A stretch of 64,000 nt of DNA, taken from positions 62,001 to 126,000 of the forward strand of contig NZ_BQHO01000003.1 of assembly GCF_021601385.1 (NCBI RefSeq), given 5' to 3'. Positions 36,441 to 46,421 of this stretch are shown in pieces. Below the pieces are notes generated by a model. It had not been told where the DNA came from. It searched no databases and worked only from the letters and a program-made list of their open reading frames with translations. Numbering within the stretch: position 1 is the first letter of the stretch; each line of letters opens with the position of its first letter. The position numbers were made by a program, and so were the translations under genes. Source of the DNA: Pseudomonas parasichuanensis (GTDB lineage: Bacteria; Pseudomonadota; Gammaproteobacteria; Pseudomonadales; Pseudomonadaceae).

Positions 36441-37358
36441 TCACCGCCAGCGTTGCAGGTACGCCTGCTGCTCCTGCCAAGCCTCGTCCTGCACCACCGC
36501 CCGAAACCGCACCACCGCCCCCGGCATGCACTGCGCCAGTTGCGCCAACGCCAGCGGCGTCAATGACCCCAGCCGCGGATAGCCACCAATGGTCTGCCGA
36601 TCATTGAGCAGCACGATCGGTTGCCCGTCCGGCGGCACCTGCACCGCGCCCAGCGGGATGCCCTCGGAAATCATCGGCGCGCCCTGGTATACCAACTGCG
36701 GCCCCAACAGGCGGATGCCCATGCGGTCGGCGCGGCTGTCCAGGGCCCAGTCGCGGTTGAACGCTTCGAACAAGCTGGTGCCGCTGAAATCACCGATCTG
36801 CGCGCCCATCACCAAGTCCAACACCGGCTTGTCCGCATACACCGGACGCAGTGCTTCGGGCACGTCCCGCGGCTCGGGCAACTCACCGCCGAACATCAGT
36901 GTCTGCCCCTTGGCCAGCGCCCTGCCCTGCCCATCGATGCCGCCCAGTTCCTCGCGGACCACCGTGGCACAACTGCCCAACACCTGCTCGCCCCGGAACC
37001 CACCCGGCGCCGCCAAATAGGCGCGCACACCCTGGCGCGGCTGGCGCAAGCTCAGGCACTGGCCCTTGCCCAGCCGGAAGCTACGCCAAGGCACCACGGG
37101 CTGCTCATCGATACGCGCATCCAGGTCGGCACCGGCCAACGCCAGCACGCAGTCCTGTTCGGCAACCACGCTGAAACCGCCCAGGGCGATTTCGACCACC
37201 GCGCTGTCCAGGTCATTGCCCAGCAGCCAGTTGGCCCAACGCATGGCCACCCAATCCAGCGCCCCGCCCTGGGTCACCCCCAGGTGGCGCACGCCGAAAC
37301 GCCCGGCATCCTGCAACAGGCACAGCGCAGTGCTGGCCTCGATCCGCAACTGGCTCAT
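36441..37358 (-). CDS. pxpC: 5-oxoprolinase subunit PxpC (KipA family)
   Basis: 305 residues of the biotin-dependent-carboxyltransferase-like KipA family: LLQDAGRFGVRHLGVTQGGALD, LALAGADLDA, YLAAPGGF and GSLTPLALAQLAQ. With PxpA and PxpB it converts 5-oxoproline plus ATP to glutamate. The start overlaps the end of pxpB by 4 bp. It is the last gene of the operon. Confidence 0.93.
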   Translation of the reverse strand: MSQLRIEASTALCLLQDAGRFGVRHLGVTQGGALDWVAMRWANWLLGNDLDSAVVEIALGGFSVVAEQDCVLALAGADLDARIDEQPVVPWRSFRLGKGQCLSLRQPRQGVRAYLAAPGGFRGEQVLGSCATVVREELGGIDGQGRALAKGQTLMFGGELPEPRDVPEALRPVYADKPVLDLVMGAQIGDFSGTSLFEAFNRDWALDSRADRMGIRLLGPQLVYQGAPMISEGIPLGAVQVPPDGQPIVLLNDRQTIGGYPRLGSLTPLALAQLAQCMPGAVVRFRAVVQDEAWQEQQAYLQRWR

Positions 37359-38050
37359 GCCTGGGCCTCCAACGGGCTGTCGTCGCCGCCCAGCGTAATG
37401 AATTCTCGGCGATCAACCGCCACGAAACGTACCCGGTCGCCCGGCTGCAGCAGGCTGTAGCCTTCGCGCTCACGGTCGAACAGGCGCACCGGGGTGCGCC
37501 CGATCAGGTTCCAGCCGCCCGGCGATACCGCAGGATATGCGGCCGTCTGGCGCTCGGCGATGCCCACGCTACCCGCCGCCACGCGCTTGCGCGGGGTGCT
37601 CAGGCGCGGGCTGGCCAGGCGCTCGTCCACCAGGCCCATGAAGCCGAAGCCGGGGGCAAAGCCCAAGGCGAAGACCGGATAGTCGCGGCCGCTGTGCAGG
37701 CCGATCACCTCGGCTTCACTCAGCCCGCTGCGGGCGGCCAGCAGCGGCAGTTCAGGGCCAACGCTGGCGTGGTACCACACCGGGATTTCGTGGCGCCGCC
37801 CGGCGGTGCCGGGGTCCGGCTGCAAGCCTTCGAAGGCTTGCACAATGCGTTGGCGCGCGTCGGTCGGTGCCAGGTCGAACTGCACCATCAGCGTGGTATA
37901 GGACGGCACCAGGTCGATCAGTTGCGCGCCGAACACCGCCTGCAGGCGTTGGCTGGCGGCGAGGATCCACGGCATGTTGGCTTCGTCGATGGCATCAAAC
38001 AGGCGCACCATCAGGCTGTCGAACCCCACCACCTCGATACGCGGCGTCAT
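37355..38050 (-). CDS. pxpB: 5-oxoprolinase subunit PxpB (KipI family)
   Basis: 231 residues: [12 protein letters not shown], the [15 protein letters not shown] segment, [27 protein letters not shown], and [18 protein letters not shown]. These are the characteristic KipI-family blocks. The ATG at 38050 overlaps the end of pxpA by 4 bp. It forms the ATP-dependent part of the oxoprolinase with PxpC. Confidence 0.93.
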   Translation of the reverse strand: MTPRIEVVGFDSLMVRLFDAIDEANMPWILAASQRLQAVFGAQLIDLVPSYTTLMVQFDLAPTDARQRIVQAFEGLQPDPGTAGRRHEIPVWYHASVGPELPLLAARSGLSEAEVIGLHSGRDYPVFALGFAPGFGFMGLVDERLASPRLSTPRKRVAAGSVGIAERQTAAYPAVSPGGWNLIGRTPVRLFDREREGYSLLQPGDRVRFVAVDRREFITLGGDDSPLEAQA

Positions 38051-38826
38051 GGCAGCTCCAGCGCGTCGAGGGCCTGGCGGATCTGGCGTACGGCGGCCAC
38101 GGAGCTTTCGTTGTCGCCATGCACGCACAGGGTGCTGGCGTTCAGGCGCACGGCGCTGCCGTCATCGGCCACCAGTGCTTCACCCCGGGCCAGGCGCAAC
38201 GCCTGCTCGACCACCCGCGCCGGGTCGTGGTGCACCGCGCCCGGCAGGCGCCGCGACACCAGGTGGCCGCTGGCGGTGTAGGCGCGGTCGGCGAAGGCTT
38301 CGAACCACAGCGGCACGCCGATTTCGTCGCCCAGGGCCTGGGCGGCGCTGTTGTCGGCGGTGGCCATGAGCATCAGCGGCAGGCTGCTGTCGTACGCGGC
38401 CACGGCTTCGAGCACGGCACGCAGCTTATGCGGGTCGGCCATCATGTCGTTGTACAGCGCGCCATGGGGCTTGATGTAGGCCACCCGGCTGCCCAGCACC
38501 TTGCAGATGCCGTCCAGCGCGCCGATCTGGTAGTGCAGCAGGTCGCGGATTTCTTCATTGCTGCAGGCCATGGAGCGGCGCCCGAAACCCACCAGGTCCG
38601 GGTAGGCCGGGTGCGCGCCAAGGGTCACGCCATGCTCCAGCGCCAGGGCCACGGTGCGGCGCATGGTGCCTGGGTCGCCGGCGTGGTAACCGCAGGCGAT
38701 GTTGGCGCAATCGATGTACGGCATCACTTCGGCATCCAGGCCCATGCGCCAGCTGCCGAAACTCTCGCCCATGTCGCAATTGAGTAGCAGGCGCTTCACT
38801 TGGCTGATTCCCGTGTCGATGTTCAT
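38047..38826 (-). CDS. pxpA: 5-oxoprolinase subunit PxpA (LamB/YcsF family)
   Basis: 259 residues with the YcsF signature blocks: [55 protein letters not shown] and [11 protein letters not shown]. It performs the ring-opening step of 5-oxoproline cleavage. ATG at 38826 is preceded by AAGGTAGG. It follows the MFS gene by 10 bp, so the operon is MFS-pxpA-pxpB-pxpC. Confidence 0.95.
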   Translation of the reverse strand: MNIDTGISQVKRLLLNCDMGESFGSWRMGLDAEVMPYIDCANIACGYHAGDPGTMRRTVALALEHGVTLGAHPAYPDLVGFGRRSMACSNEEIRDLLHYQIGALDGICKVLGSRVAYIKPHGALYNDMMADPHKLRAVLEAVAAYDSSLPLMLMATADNSAAQALGDEIGVPLWFEAFADRAYTASGHLVSRRLPGAVHHDPARVVEQALRLARGEALVADDGSAVRLNASTLCVHGDNESSVAAVRQIRQALDALELP

Positions 38827-38836
38827 GCTGCCTACC

Positions 38837-40123
38837 TTAGCGTGCCTGCAGTTGTTTGCCGCGGGTTTCCGGCAGGCTCAGCGCCGCCAGGATCACCACG
38901 CCGTAGGACACCGCGGCGAAGGCGCCAATGCCAAGGCCCAGGGGTATTTTCTGGCTGAGCAGGCCGATCAGCAGTGGGAACAATGCCGCGAAGACCTTGC
39001 CGATGTTGTAGCAGAAGCCCTGCCCCGAGCCGCGGATGCGGGTGGGGAACAGTTCGGTCAGGAACGCACCCATGCCGCTGAAGATGCCCGAGGCGAAGAA
39101 GCCCAGCGGCAAGCCCAGCCACAGCATCACGCCATCGCTGACCGGCAGTTGGGTGTACAGCAGTACGATCACGAACGAACCCACGGCGAACAGGATGAAG
39201 TTCTTCTTGCGCCCCAGCAGGTCGGACAGGTAAGCGCTGACCACGTAGCCGATGTAGGAACCGACGATCACCGTGGCCAGGTAACCGCCAGTGCCGAGCA
39301 CGCTCAGGCCACGTTCGTTCTTGAGGAAGGTCGGCAGCCACGAGGTGATGGCGTAGTAACCACCCAGCGCACCGGTGGTCAGCAGCGAGGCGCGCACGGT
39401 AATCCAGAGCATGCCGGGAGCGAAGATCTCGTAGAAATGCAAGGGTTCGGCGGCAGTTTCAGCGGCCTTGGCTTGGCGGTAGACCTCCGGGTCCTTGACC
39501 AGGCGGCGCACGAAAATCACGAACAGCGCCGGCAGCAGGCCGAGCAGGAACAGCGCGCGCCAGGCTTGTTCGGGTGGCAGCCAGGAGAACAGCAGCGCAT
39601 AGAGGATGGCGGTCAGGCCCCAGCCGATGGCCCAGCCCGATTGCACCATGCCCACCGCCTTGCCGCGGTCCTGGGCGCGGATCACCTCGCCGATCAGCAC
39701 CGCGCCGGCGGTCCACTCGCCGCCGAAGCCGAAGCCCATCAGGGTGCGGGCGATCAGCAGTTGCTCGTAGTTCTGGGCGAAGCCACACAGGAAGGTGAAG
39801 AAGGCGAACCACAGCACCGTCAGTTGCAGGGTGCGTACCCGGCCGATGCGGTCGGAGAGGATGCCGGCGATCCAGCCGCCCAGGGCCGAGGCGATCAGCG
39901 TGCTGGTGTGGATCAGCCCGGCCTCGGTGGTGCTGATGCCCCAGAGCATGATCAGGGTGGGCACCACGAAACTGAGCATCTGGGTGTCCATGCCATCCAG
40001 GCCATAGCCGATCTTGCAGCTCCAGAAGGTGCGTCGTTGCTGGGAGTCGATGTCGCGGTACCAGGCGAAGGGGCCGCTCGAAGATCGGGCGGGGGCCTGC
40101 TGCTGCACGCCGGTCGGGTTCAT
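38837..40123 (-). CDS. MFS transporter of the 5-oxoprolinase operon
   Basis: 428 residues and 12 predicted helices. It has the MFS motif between helices 2 and 3 ([13 protein letters not shown]) and a second-half repeat ([13 protein letters not shown]), and ends in LPETRGKQL, as in the metabolite/aromatic acid:H+ symporter group. As the first gene of the pxp operon it probably imports 5-oxoproline or a related acid, which is an inference from context. Confidence 0.88.
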   Translation of the reverse strand: MNPTGVQQQAPARSSSGPFAWYRDIDSQQRRTFWSCKIGYGLDGMDTQMLSFVVPTLIMLWGISTTEAGLIHTSTLIASALGGWIAGILSDRIGRVRTLQLTVLWFAFFTFLCGFAQNYEQLLIARTLMGFGFGGEWTAGAVLIGEVIRAQDRGKAVGMVQSGWAIGWGLTAILYALLFSWLPPEQAWRALFLLGLLPALFVIFVRRLVKDPEVYRQAKAAETAAEPLHFYEIFAPGMLWITVRASLLTTGALGGYYAITSWLPTFLKNERGLSVLGTGGYLATVIVGSYIGYVVSAYLSDLLGRKKNFILFAVGSFVIVLLYTQLPVSDGVMLWLGLPLGFFASGIFSGMGAFLTELFPTRIRGSGQGFCYNIGKVFAALFPLLIGLLSQKIPLGLGIGAFAAVSYGVVILAALSLPETRGKQLQAR

Positions 40124-40251
40124 GTATGCCTCGGCTTGTTGGTATTGTTTTACGGGCGACGTCGAGGTCGCGGCCTGATTGCCATGTTCAGAGCCAACGC
40201 TTCACGCGTCCAACGAGAAAATCCGCCGGTCTGGAACAAGAAAAACTGATC

Positions 40252-41163
40252 ATGAACCTTCGTTTCCTCGAAACCTTCGTCTGGGTCGCCCGGCTCAAGA
40301 GCTTCCGCCTCACCGCCGAGAAGCTGTTCACCACCCAGGCCTCGGTGTCCAGCCGCATCGCCGCGCTGGAGGCCGACCTTGGGGTGAAGCTGCTGCTGCG
40401 CGATTCGCGCGGGGTCAGCCTGACGCCCGAGGGCGGCAAGGTGCTCGAATACGCCGAGCGCATGCTCGACACCGCCAAGGCCATGAAGCAGTCGCTGGAC
40501 AGCGACCGGGCCAAGACCGGGCGGATTCGCCTGGGGGTGATGGACACGGTGATCCACACCTGGATGAGCGCGCTGGTGGCGGAGCTGACCGAGCGCTACC
40601 CGCAGGTGGAGATCGAACTGGTGGCCGACACCGCGCTGAACCTGCGCGAACAGCTGCACAAGGGCTTTCTCGACGTGATCCTGCAGACCGACCTGCTGCG
40701 CGAGCCGTCGATCCGCAGCCTGGACCTGGCGCGCTATCCCATGGGCTGGATCGTTGCCGCAGGCTCCATCCACCACCGCGACTACGGCTCGCTGGCTGAA
40801 CTGGGGCGCGAACGCATCGTCACTTTCTCGAAGAACTCACGGCCTCACCAGGAGGTGCTCAGCCTGTTACAAGGTGCCGGGGCGCAGACGCCGCGGTTGA
40901 ACTGCGTGAACTCGGTGGCGGCGATCACCCGCTTGCTGCGCGATGGCTTCGGCATCGGCGCGCTGCCGCCGGCGCTGGTGGACAGCGAGTTGAGCCGGGG
41001 TGAACTGGTGCTGCTGGAGGGGTTGCAGCCGCCACCGAGCCTGGAGCTGGTGGTGGCCTGGCAGACCGGGGTGGCGCTGGTGGATGAAGTGGTGGGGGTT
41101 TGCCGACAGGTGCTGGAACGCTATGCGCGGGATGTGGGGGGGCAGCGGATTGTGTTGATCTGA
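40252..41163 (+). CDS. LysR-family regulator divergent from the pxp operon
   Basis: 303 residues. The N-terminal winged helix-turn-helix (FLETFVWVARLKSFRLTAEKLFTTQASVSSRIAALE) is followed by a LysR substrate-binding domain (IRLGVMDTVIHTWMSALV to the C-terminus). It lies 128 bp from and divergent to the MFS-pxpABC operon, which it probably controls with 5-oxoproline or glutamate as effector, an inference from gene order. ATG at 40252 fits the usual LysR start. Confidence 0.9.
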   Translation: MNLRFLETFVWVARLKSFRLTAEKLFTTQASVSSRIAALEADLGVKLLLRDSRGVSLTPEGGKVLEYAERMLDTAKAMKQSLDSDRAKTGRIRLGVMDTVIHTWMSALVAELTERYPQVEIELVADTALNLREQLHKGFLDVILQTDLLREPSIRSLDLARYPMGWIVAAGSIHHRDYGSLAELGRERIVTFSKNSRPHQEVLSLLQGAGAQTPRLNCVNSVAAITRLLRDGFGIGALPPALVDSELSRGELVLLEGLQPPPSLELVVAWQTGVALVDEVVGVCRQVLERYARDVGGQRIVLI

Positions 41164-41183
41164 GGGCATTGCTCGCCTTTACC

Positions 41184-41277
41184 GGCCTCATCGCCGGCAA
41201 GCCGGCTCCCACAGGTACAGCGCAAGTCTTGAGAATGGCGCGGTCGGGGCGGGAGCCGGCTTGCCGGCGAAAGGGCC
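41184..41277. repeat. REP inverted pair
   Basis: Facing CGCCGGCAAGCCGGCTCCCACAGG-type copies; the right copy lacks the ACAGG tail (GGGGCGGGAGCCGGCTTGCC). They lie between convergent genes. Confidence 0.8.
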
Positions 41278-41298
41278 GCAGGGCGGCCCCCTGCAGTG

Positions 41299-41820
41299 TC
41301 AGCGCCAGCTCTCTTTGACCACCTTGCGCCGCCCACCCATGATCACCCAGCCAACCAGCAGCAACAGGCTCTCGACCACGAACGCCAGCACGAAGCCTGC
41401 GCCAATCCCCCAGCCGATCGCCTCGGGCACCAGCAGGATCTGGTAGCTGTAGCCCTTGAGCGTCTCTTCACGCAGCGCCGGCTCCGGCTGTACCAGCACA
41501 TGCCAGGTGCGGCTCACCCACGAGCCTTGCAGCGCCTGCCACTCGTGCTCCAGTAGTTGGTTGCGGATCAACAGGCTTTCGATACTGTTGGCATCGCTGT
41601 TGAACACCGGGTCGTCGCTGCTGCGGTAATGCTGCACCAACGCCTGCAGGTCGCCGTTGAAGAAACGCTGGGCGGTCTGGCGGAAGCCGTCGAGCGCCTG
41701 GCGCGACTCCAGCAGGTGCGCCTCGACCCGCTGGCTGTAGTCCTTGACCAGCCCGGGCACCTGGATACCGGCCAGCAGGCCGAAGGTGAACAACAGCAAA
41801 CGCAGGTAGCTTCTGAACAT
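41299..41820 (-). CDS. DUF2937 membrane protein
   Basis: 173 residues, with one N-terminal helix (LRLLLFTFGLLAGIQVPG), a hydrophilic helical middle containing FRQTAQRFFNGDL, and a C-terminal hydrophobic helix (AIGWGIGAGFVLAFVVESLLLLVGWV). The pattern matches DUF2937 proteins of unknown function. It follows the amidotransferase gene by 9 bp and is probably co-transcribed with it. Confidence 0.82.
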   Translation of the reverse strand: MFRSYLRLLLFTFGLLAGIQVPGLVKDYSQRVEAHLLESRQALDGFRQTAQRFFNGDLQALVQHYRSSDDPVFNSDANSIESLLIRNQLLEHEWQALQGSWVSRTWHVLVQPEPALREETLKGYSYQILLVPEAIGWGIGAGFVLAFVVESLLLLVGWVIMGGRRKVVKESWR

Positions 41821-41829
41821 GGAGCGTCC

Positions 41830-42603
41830 TTAGCTCTGGCCGTGGGCGACGCACTCACCATGGCGCCACAGGCCCCATTGGCCCGGCTCGTAGCGGTTCC
41901 AGGTCTCGTTCTCGGTCAGGGCTTCGGTGGCGATCACCGTGACCACGTCGTTGGGGGTGGTTTGCGTATGGAAATCGACGATCAGGTCGACATCCTTCAA
42001 GCGTGCCGCACCGAACGGGGCGCGGCGGGTGATGTGCACCAGCTTGGTGGAGCAGAAGCAGAACAGCCAGTCGCCGTCGCTGAGCAGGCAGTTGAACACG
42101 CCCTTGCCACGGTATTCGGCGCAGGCTTCGACCAGCACCGGCAGCAGTTGCTCGATCTCTACCGGCTCGGGGAAGGCTTCGCGCACGCGGTTGAGCAGGT
42201 CGCAGAAGGCCGCTTCGCTGTCGGTGTCGCCAATCGGACGATAGAAGGTGCGTTGGCCGCTGAACTCACCCAGCTGGCCGTTGTGCGCGAAGCACCAGTT
42301 GCGACCCCACAGCTCGCGCACGAACGGGTGGGTGTTGGACAGGCAGACCCGGCCGACGTTGGCCTGGCGGATATGGCCGATGACCACTTCGCTCTTGATC
42401 GGGTAGCGCTGCACCAGGTTGGCCACCTCCGACTCGCAGCTCGCCGCCGGGTCCTGGAACAGGCGCAGGCCACGCCCTTCGTAGAAGCCGATGCCCCAGC
42501 CGTCGCGGTGCGGGCCGGTGCGGCCGCCGCGCTGCATCAGGCCGGTGAAACTGAAGACGATATCGGTAGGGACGTTGGCACTCATGCCCAGCAGTTCGCA
42601 CAT
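41830..42603 (-). CDS. Class II glutamine amidotransferase (YafJ-like)
   Basis: 257 residues beginning MCELLGMSAN, with the catalytic Cys2 exposed after Met removal. Further Ntn-hydrolase glutaminase motifs are GRTGPHRDGWGIGFYEGRG, VIGHIRQANVG, FAHNGQLGEF and GDTDSEAAF. No synthase domain is fused, so the acceptor reaction is unknown. Its E. coli relative YafJ is likewise uncharacterised. Confidence 0.92.
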   Translation of the reverse strand: MCELLGMSANVPTDIVFSFTGLMQRGGRTGPHRDGWGIGFYEGRGLRLFQDPAASCESEVANLVQRYPIKSEVVIGHIRQANVGRVCLSNTHPFVRELWGRNWCFAHNGQLGEFSGQRTFYRPIGDTDSEAAFCDLLNRVREAFPEPVEIEQLLPVLVEACAEYRGKGVFNCLLSDGDWLFCFCSTKLVHITRRAPFGAARLKDVDLIVDFHTQTTPNDVVTVIATEALTENETWNRYEPGQWGLWRHGECVAHGQS

Positions 42604-42619
42604 GCTCGCGGCTCCTGGC

Positions 42620-43129
42620 TTACAGACGGGGTTCTACGCGGCCCTGGCCCGGGCCGGAACGGCGCACGGGGGCAGGTGCCGGGGCATCGCGGTAGCGGTC
42701 GTTGCGGTCGGCGGCCACCGGGGCTTCGACCAGCGCTTCTTCATCTTCCTTGGCCTGGCGCTGGGCCGCGGCTTCACGCTGGGCACGGCGCTCGCCGGCG
42801 CGTTTTTCCAGCGGCCAGCGGATCAGCACAAACGCGATGTACAGGGCGAAGGCGATCATGCCGTACATGGCCAGGTCAGACGCGGCGCGCCAGGCGTTGT
42901 TGCCGACCTTGAAGGCCAGGTCCAGCGCGGTGATGGCGATGGCCGGGGCGAAGCTGTCCTTGACCGGGTCGACGATGGTCGGGCTGAACAGCAGCACGGC
43001 GACGATCACCCGCAGCGGCTCGCGCAGCCAGCGCCACATCCAGCCGGTGAGCTTGCAGGCCACCAGCAGGCAGCCCAGGGCGGCGACGGCGTAGAGGCCC
43101 CAGGCCAGCAGATAGTCGTGTTCGGTCAT
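42620..43129 (-). CDS. Membrane protein of unknown function with charged C-terminal tail
   Basis: 169 residues. Helices at about 8-30 (LAWGLYAVAALGCLLVACKL), 38-58 (LRVIVAVLLFSPTIVD) and 85-105 (AMYGMIAFALYIAFVLI) are followed by a tail of about 60 residues rich in Arg, Glu and Ala and then Pro. No family is recognised. It is first in a probable operon with the amidotransferase and DUF2937 genes. Confidence 0.75.
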   Translation of the reverse strand: MTEHDYLLAWGLYAVAALGCLLVACKLTGWMWRWLREPLRVIVAVLLFSPTIVDPVKDSFAPAIAITALDLAFKVGNNAWRAASDLAMYGMIAFALYIAFVLIRWPLEKRAGERRAQREAAAQRQAKEDEEALVEAPVAADRNDRYRDAPAPAPVRRSGPGQGRVEPRL

Positions 43130-43217
43130 GGTGTTCGTGCATGCCAGGCAAAGAGACGCCTATGATAAACACTTTTACCGGCGCAGGCGCCCCCGACGGT
43201 GCAGTAAGCCTGTCAGG

Positions 43218-43292
43218 GCCTCTTCGCGGGCAAACCCGCTCCCACAGGTTTGGCGGCGCACCTGTGGGAGCGGGTTTACCCGCGAAGAGGCC
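43218..43292. repeat. REP inverted pair
   Basis: Facing CTTCGCGGGCAAACCCGCT-type copies between divergently transcribed genes, upstream of the oligopeptidase. Confidence 0.85.
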
Positions 43293-43318
43293 AGTAGCCT
43301 CAATCACAGAGATCCCAG

Positions 43319-45361
43319 ATGCCCAAAGCCCCTTGCCCCCCAATTGCCCACAAAGCCGAAGGCACCGACCCCTACGCCTGGCTGCAAGACCGCGACACCC
43401 CCGAGGTACTGGCCTACCTGAACGCGGAAAACGCTTATCAGGAGGCCTGCCTGGCCGACCAGGCGCCCCTGCGCGAACAGCTGTTCGAAGAGATCAAGGG
43501 CCGTATCCTCGAGACCGACCTGTCGCTGCCCTCGCCCTGGGGCCCCTACCTGTACTACACCCGCACCACCGCCGGCGACGAGTACCCGCGCCACTACCGC
43601 TGCCCGCGCCCGGCGGATGACAGCAACACGGTGGATGAACGCCGCGAAGAGCTGCTGCTCGACCCCAACGCCCTGGCCAACGGCGGCTTCCTGGCCCTCG
43701 GCGCGTTCAACGTCAGCCCCGACCAGCGCCTGCTGGCCTACAGCCTCGACACCAGCGGCGACGAAATCTACACCCTGTACGTCAAGGACCTGGCCAGCGG
43801 CGCGCTGACCACCCTGCCCTTCGAGGACTGCGACGGCAGCATGACCTGGGCCAACGACAGCCAGACACTGTTTTTCGCCGAACTGGACGACACCCACCGC
43901 CCCTGGCGCCTGCGCCGCCACACCTTGGGCGAGGCCGAGGCCACGACCGTGTTCGAAGAGCCCGACGGGCGCTTCTTCCTGCACTGCTACCGCGCCAGCT
44001 CCGAGCGCCAGTTGGTGCTGCTGCTCAACAGCAAGACCACCAGCGAGGCCTGGGTGCTGGACGCCGCCACGCCGCAGGCCACGTTCGCCTGCCTGGCACC
44101 ACGGGTCGAAGGCCACGAGTACTTCCCCGACCACGGCCAGCTCGACGGCCAGTGGCGCTGGTTCATCCGCAGCAACCAGGACGGCATCAACTTCGCCCTG
44201 TACCACGCCCCGGCCGAACAGGTACCGACCCGCGCCGACTGGCAGCTGCTGGTGGCGCACCGCGACGACATCATGCTCGAAGGCGTGAGCCTCAACGCTT
44301 CGGCCCTGAGCCTGAGCCTGCGCGAAGGCGGCCTGCCGATCATCGAGGTGCGCCCGCAAGGGCTGCCGGCCTATCGCGTGGAGCTGCCGGACGCCGCCTA
44401 CAGCCTGTACGTGCAGGACAGCCTGGAGTTCACCAGCACGCGCATCCGCTTGCGCTACGAGGCCCTCAACCGCCCGGCCCAGGTGCGCCAGCTGGCGCTG
44501 GCCACGGGCGAGCAGGCCGTGCTCAAGCAGACCCCGGTGCTGGGCGCATTCGATGCCGACGACTATGTCAGCCAGCGCCTGTGGGCAGTGGCCAAGGACG
44601 GCACGCGGGTGCCGATCAGCCTGGTGCGCCGGCGCGCCGACCTGGACAAGACCGTGCCGCTGTATCTGTACGGCTACGGCGCCTACGGCGAAAGCCTCGA
44701 CCCGTGGTTCTCCCATGCCCGCCTGAGCCTGCTGGAGCGCGGCGTGGCCTTCGCCATCGCCCATGTGCGCGGCGGCGGCGAGCTGGGCGAAGCCTGGTAC
44801 CGGGCCGGCAAGCAGGAACACAAGCACAACAGCTTCGACGACTTCATCGCCTGCGCCGAGCACTTGATCAGCGAGGGCGTCACCGCCCGTGATCGCCTGG
44901 CCATCAGCGGTGGCAGCGCCGGCGGCCTGCTGATGGGCGCGGTGCTCAACCTGCGCCCGGAACTGTTCCGTTGCGCCATCGCCGAAGTGCCGTTCGTCGA
45001 CGTGCTCAACACCATGCTCGACCCGGAGCTGCCGCTGACCGTCACCGAATACGACGAGTGGGGCAACCCCGAGGAGCCCGAGGTCTATGAGCGGATCAAG
45101 GCCTACGCGCCTTACGAGAACGTCAAGGCCCGGGCCTACCCGGCCATGCTGGTGATTGCCGGCTACAACGACAGCCGCGTGCAGTACTGGGAAGCGGCCA
45201 AGTGGGTGGCGCGCCTGCGCACGCACAAGACCGACAGCAACCTGCTGTTGCTCAAGACCGAGATGGGCGCCGGCCATGGCGGCATGAGCGGGCGCTACCA
45301 GGGGCTGCGTGACGTGGCGCTGGAATATGCGTTCGTCTTCAATGAGCTGGGCGTGGTGTAA
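43319..45361 (+). CDS. ptrB: Oligopeptidase B (prolyl-oligopeptidase family)
   Basis: Serine peptidase of 680 residues. An N-terminal seven-bladed propeller (about 60-400) is followed by a C-terminal alpha/beta-hydrolase domain. The catalytic Ser is S533 in SGGSAGGLL, with the acid in IAGYNDSRV and the His in MGAGHGGMSGR. The S1 acidic pocket context (VPFVDVLNTMLDPELPLTVTEYDEWG) is typical of oligopeptidase B, which cleaves short peptides after Arg or Lys in the cytoplasm. Confidence 0.95.
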   Translation: MPKAPCPPIAHKAEGTDPYAWLQDRDTPEVLAYLNAENAYQEACLADQAPLREQLFEEIKGRILETDLSLPSPWGPYLYYTRTTAGDEYPRHYRCPRPADDSNTVDERREELLLDPNALANGGFLALGAFNVSPDQRLLAYSLDTSGDEIYTLYVKDLASGALTTLPFEDCDGSMTWANDSQTLFFAELDDTHRPWRLRRHTLGEAEATTVFEEPDGRFFLHCYRASSERQLVLLLNSKTTSEAWVLDAATPQATFACLAPRVEGHEYFPDHGQLDGQWRWFIRSNQDGINFALYHAPAEQVPTRADWQLLVAHRDDIMLEGVSLNASALSLSLREGGLPIIEVRPQGLPAYRVELPDAAYSLYVQDSLEFTSTRIRLRYEALNRPAQVRQLALATGEQAVLKQTPVLGAFDADDYVSQRLWAVAKDGTRVPISLVRRRADLDKTVPLYLYGYGAYGESLDPWFSHARLSLLERGVAFAIAHVRGGGELGEAWYRAGKQEHKHNSFDDFIACAEHLISEGVTARDRLAISGGSAGGLLMGAVLNLRPELFRCAIAEVPFVDVLNTMLDPELPLTVTEYDEWGNPEEPEVYERIKAYAPYENVKARAYPAMLVIAGYNDSRVQYWEAAKWVARLRTHKTDSNLLLLKTEMGAGHGGMSGRYQGLRDVALEYAFVFNELGVV

Positions 45362-45413
45362 AACGCGTTTTTGGTTGTCATAGGGTTGGCAATGGCGAGG
45401 GCTCTGCCCTCGT

Positions 45414-45482
45414 TTCGCGGCACAAGGCCGCTCCTACAGGTAGAACGCAATCCCTCTGTAGGAGCGGCCTTGTGCCGCGAAA
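45414..45482. repeat. REP inverted pair
   Basis: Facing TTCGCGGCACAAGGCCGCTC-type copies with the CTACAGG tail, between ptrB and the cyclic-nucleotide-binding gene. Confidence 0.85.
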
Positions 45483-45539
45483 GGGCTGCGCAGCAGCCCC
45501 GGCGATCTCAAGTACAACCTCCGGTGAGAACAACAACAC

Positions 45540-46013
45540 ATGCCCGACCAATCCCACCTCAACGCCGAAATCCGCGACATGCTCATGGACTGCGGCCAGT
45601 TCGATACCCTGCAACCCGGCGACTACCTCACTGCCGCCGGCTATTTCAGCCTCACCACCATCACCGAAGGCCAGACCATTTTCAGCGAAGGCGATGCCGG
45701 CACCTTCATGTGCATCCTCCATCGCGGCGTGGTCTCGGTACGCAAGACCGACGCCACAGGCGTCTTGGTAGAAATCGCCACCCTGCGTAAAGGCCGTGCC
45801 TTCGGCGAGATGGCCGTGCTCGACGGTGAGCGGCGCTCGGCCACCTGCGTGGCGGCCAGCGACTGCCAACTGCTCACCCTGGGCAAGGACTCACTGGAAA
45901 AGATGCTGATGGACGCGCCGCGCATCGCCGCACGGATCATCCGCGCCCTGGCGGTGGCGTTGTCCAAGCGCTTGCGTATGCAGGACGGGCAAAGCCTGGC
46001 CCGCCAGGTCTAG
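45540..46013 (+). CDS. Stand-alone cyclic-nucleotide-binding domain protein
   Basis: 157 residues forming a single cNMP-binding domain: EGQTIFSEGDAGTFMCILHRGVVSV, then the phosphate-binding cassette FGEMAVLDGERRSATCVA, and a C-terminal helix. There is no helix-turn-helix, unlike Crp/Fnr regulators, and no fused catalytic domain, so it may act by protein contact. Its TAG stop at 46011 overlaps the TAG of the convergent gene on the other strand within one CTAG. Confidence 0.88.
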   Translation: MPDQSHLNAEIRDMLMDCGQFDTLQPGDYLTAAGYFSLTTITEGQTIFSEGDAGTFMCILHRGVVSVRKTDATGVLVEIATLRKGRAFGEMAVLDGERRSATCVAASDCQLLTLGKDSLEKMLMDAPRIAARIIRALAVALSKRLRMQDGQSLARQV

Positions 46014-46288
46014 TCGCCCTTGGCCGGGGCTTTCGGCGGGTCCTGGTTCAACCCGGGCAATGGCTGATCCTTCGGCGGCCCGGGCACCGGCATGGGCGGT
46101 AACAGCGGTGCACCGGGGCGGTTGGCGCCGGCCTTGGGCGGCGTGCTCGGGGTGATCTGCGGATACGGCGTGGGGGTCGCGGTGCCGGGCGCACCGGGCG
46201 CAGGCGTGAGGGGGCCGGCCTGCTGGCCGGCGGCATCGGCCATGGGGGGGGCGGCGCTCAGCAGCGCGGCGAGGATCGCATGCAACAT
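46010..46288 (-). CDS. Small secreted proline-rich protein
   Basis: 92 residues. A signal peptide (MLHAILAALLSAAPPMADA) is followed by a tail in which proline, glycine, alanine and threonine dominate (TPAPGAPGTATPTPYPQ, LLPPMPVPGPPKD). The start is ATG at 46288 because a near-perfect AGGAGGTG ribosome-binding site lies just upstream; the longer frame to 46486 runs antisense into the neighbouring gene. Function unknown, probably periplasmic. Confidence 0.75.
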   Translation of the reverse strand: MLHAILAALLSAAPPMADAAGQQAGPLTPAPGAPGTATPTPYPQITPSTPPKAGANRPGAPLLPPMPVPGPPKDQPLPGLNQDPPKAPAKGD

Positions 46289-46421
46289 CTGCCACCTCCT
46301 GTCGGGAACCCTCCTACAGGCTAGGCCGATCCCTGCGTTTTTGCCTGTCCGCTGACGCCACAGGCGCGCTAGACTCAACGCCATAACCGTCATCCGCCTG
46401 ATCAGAAAAAAAGGTAACACC

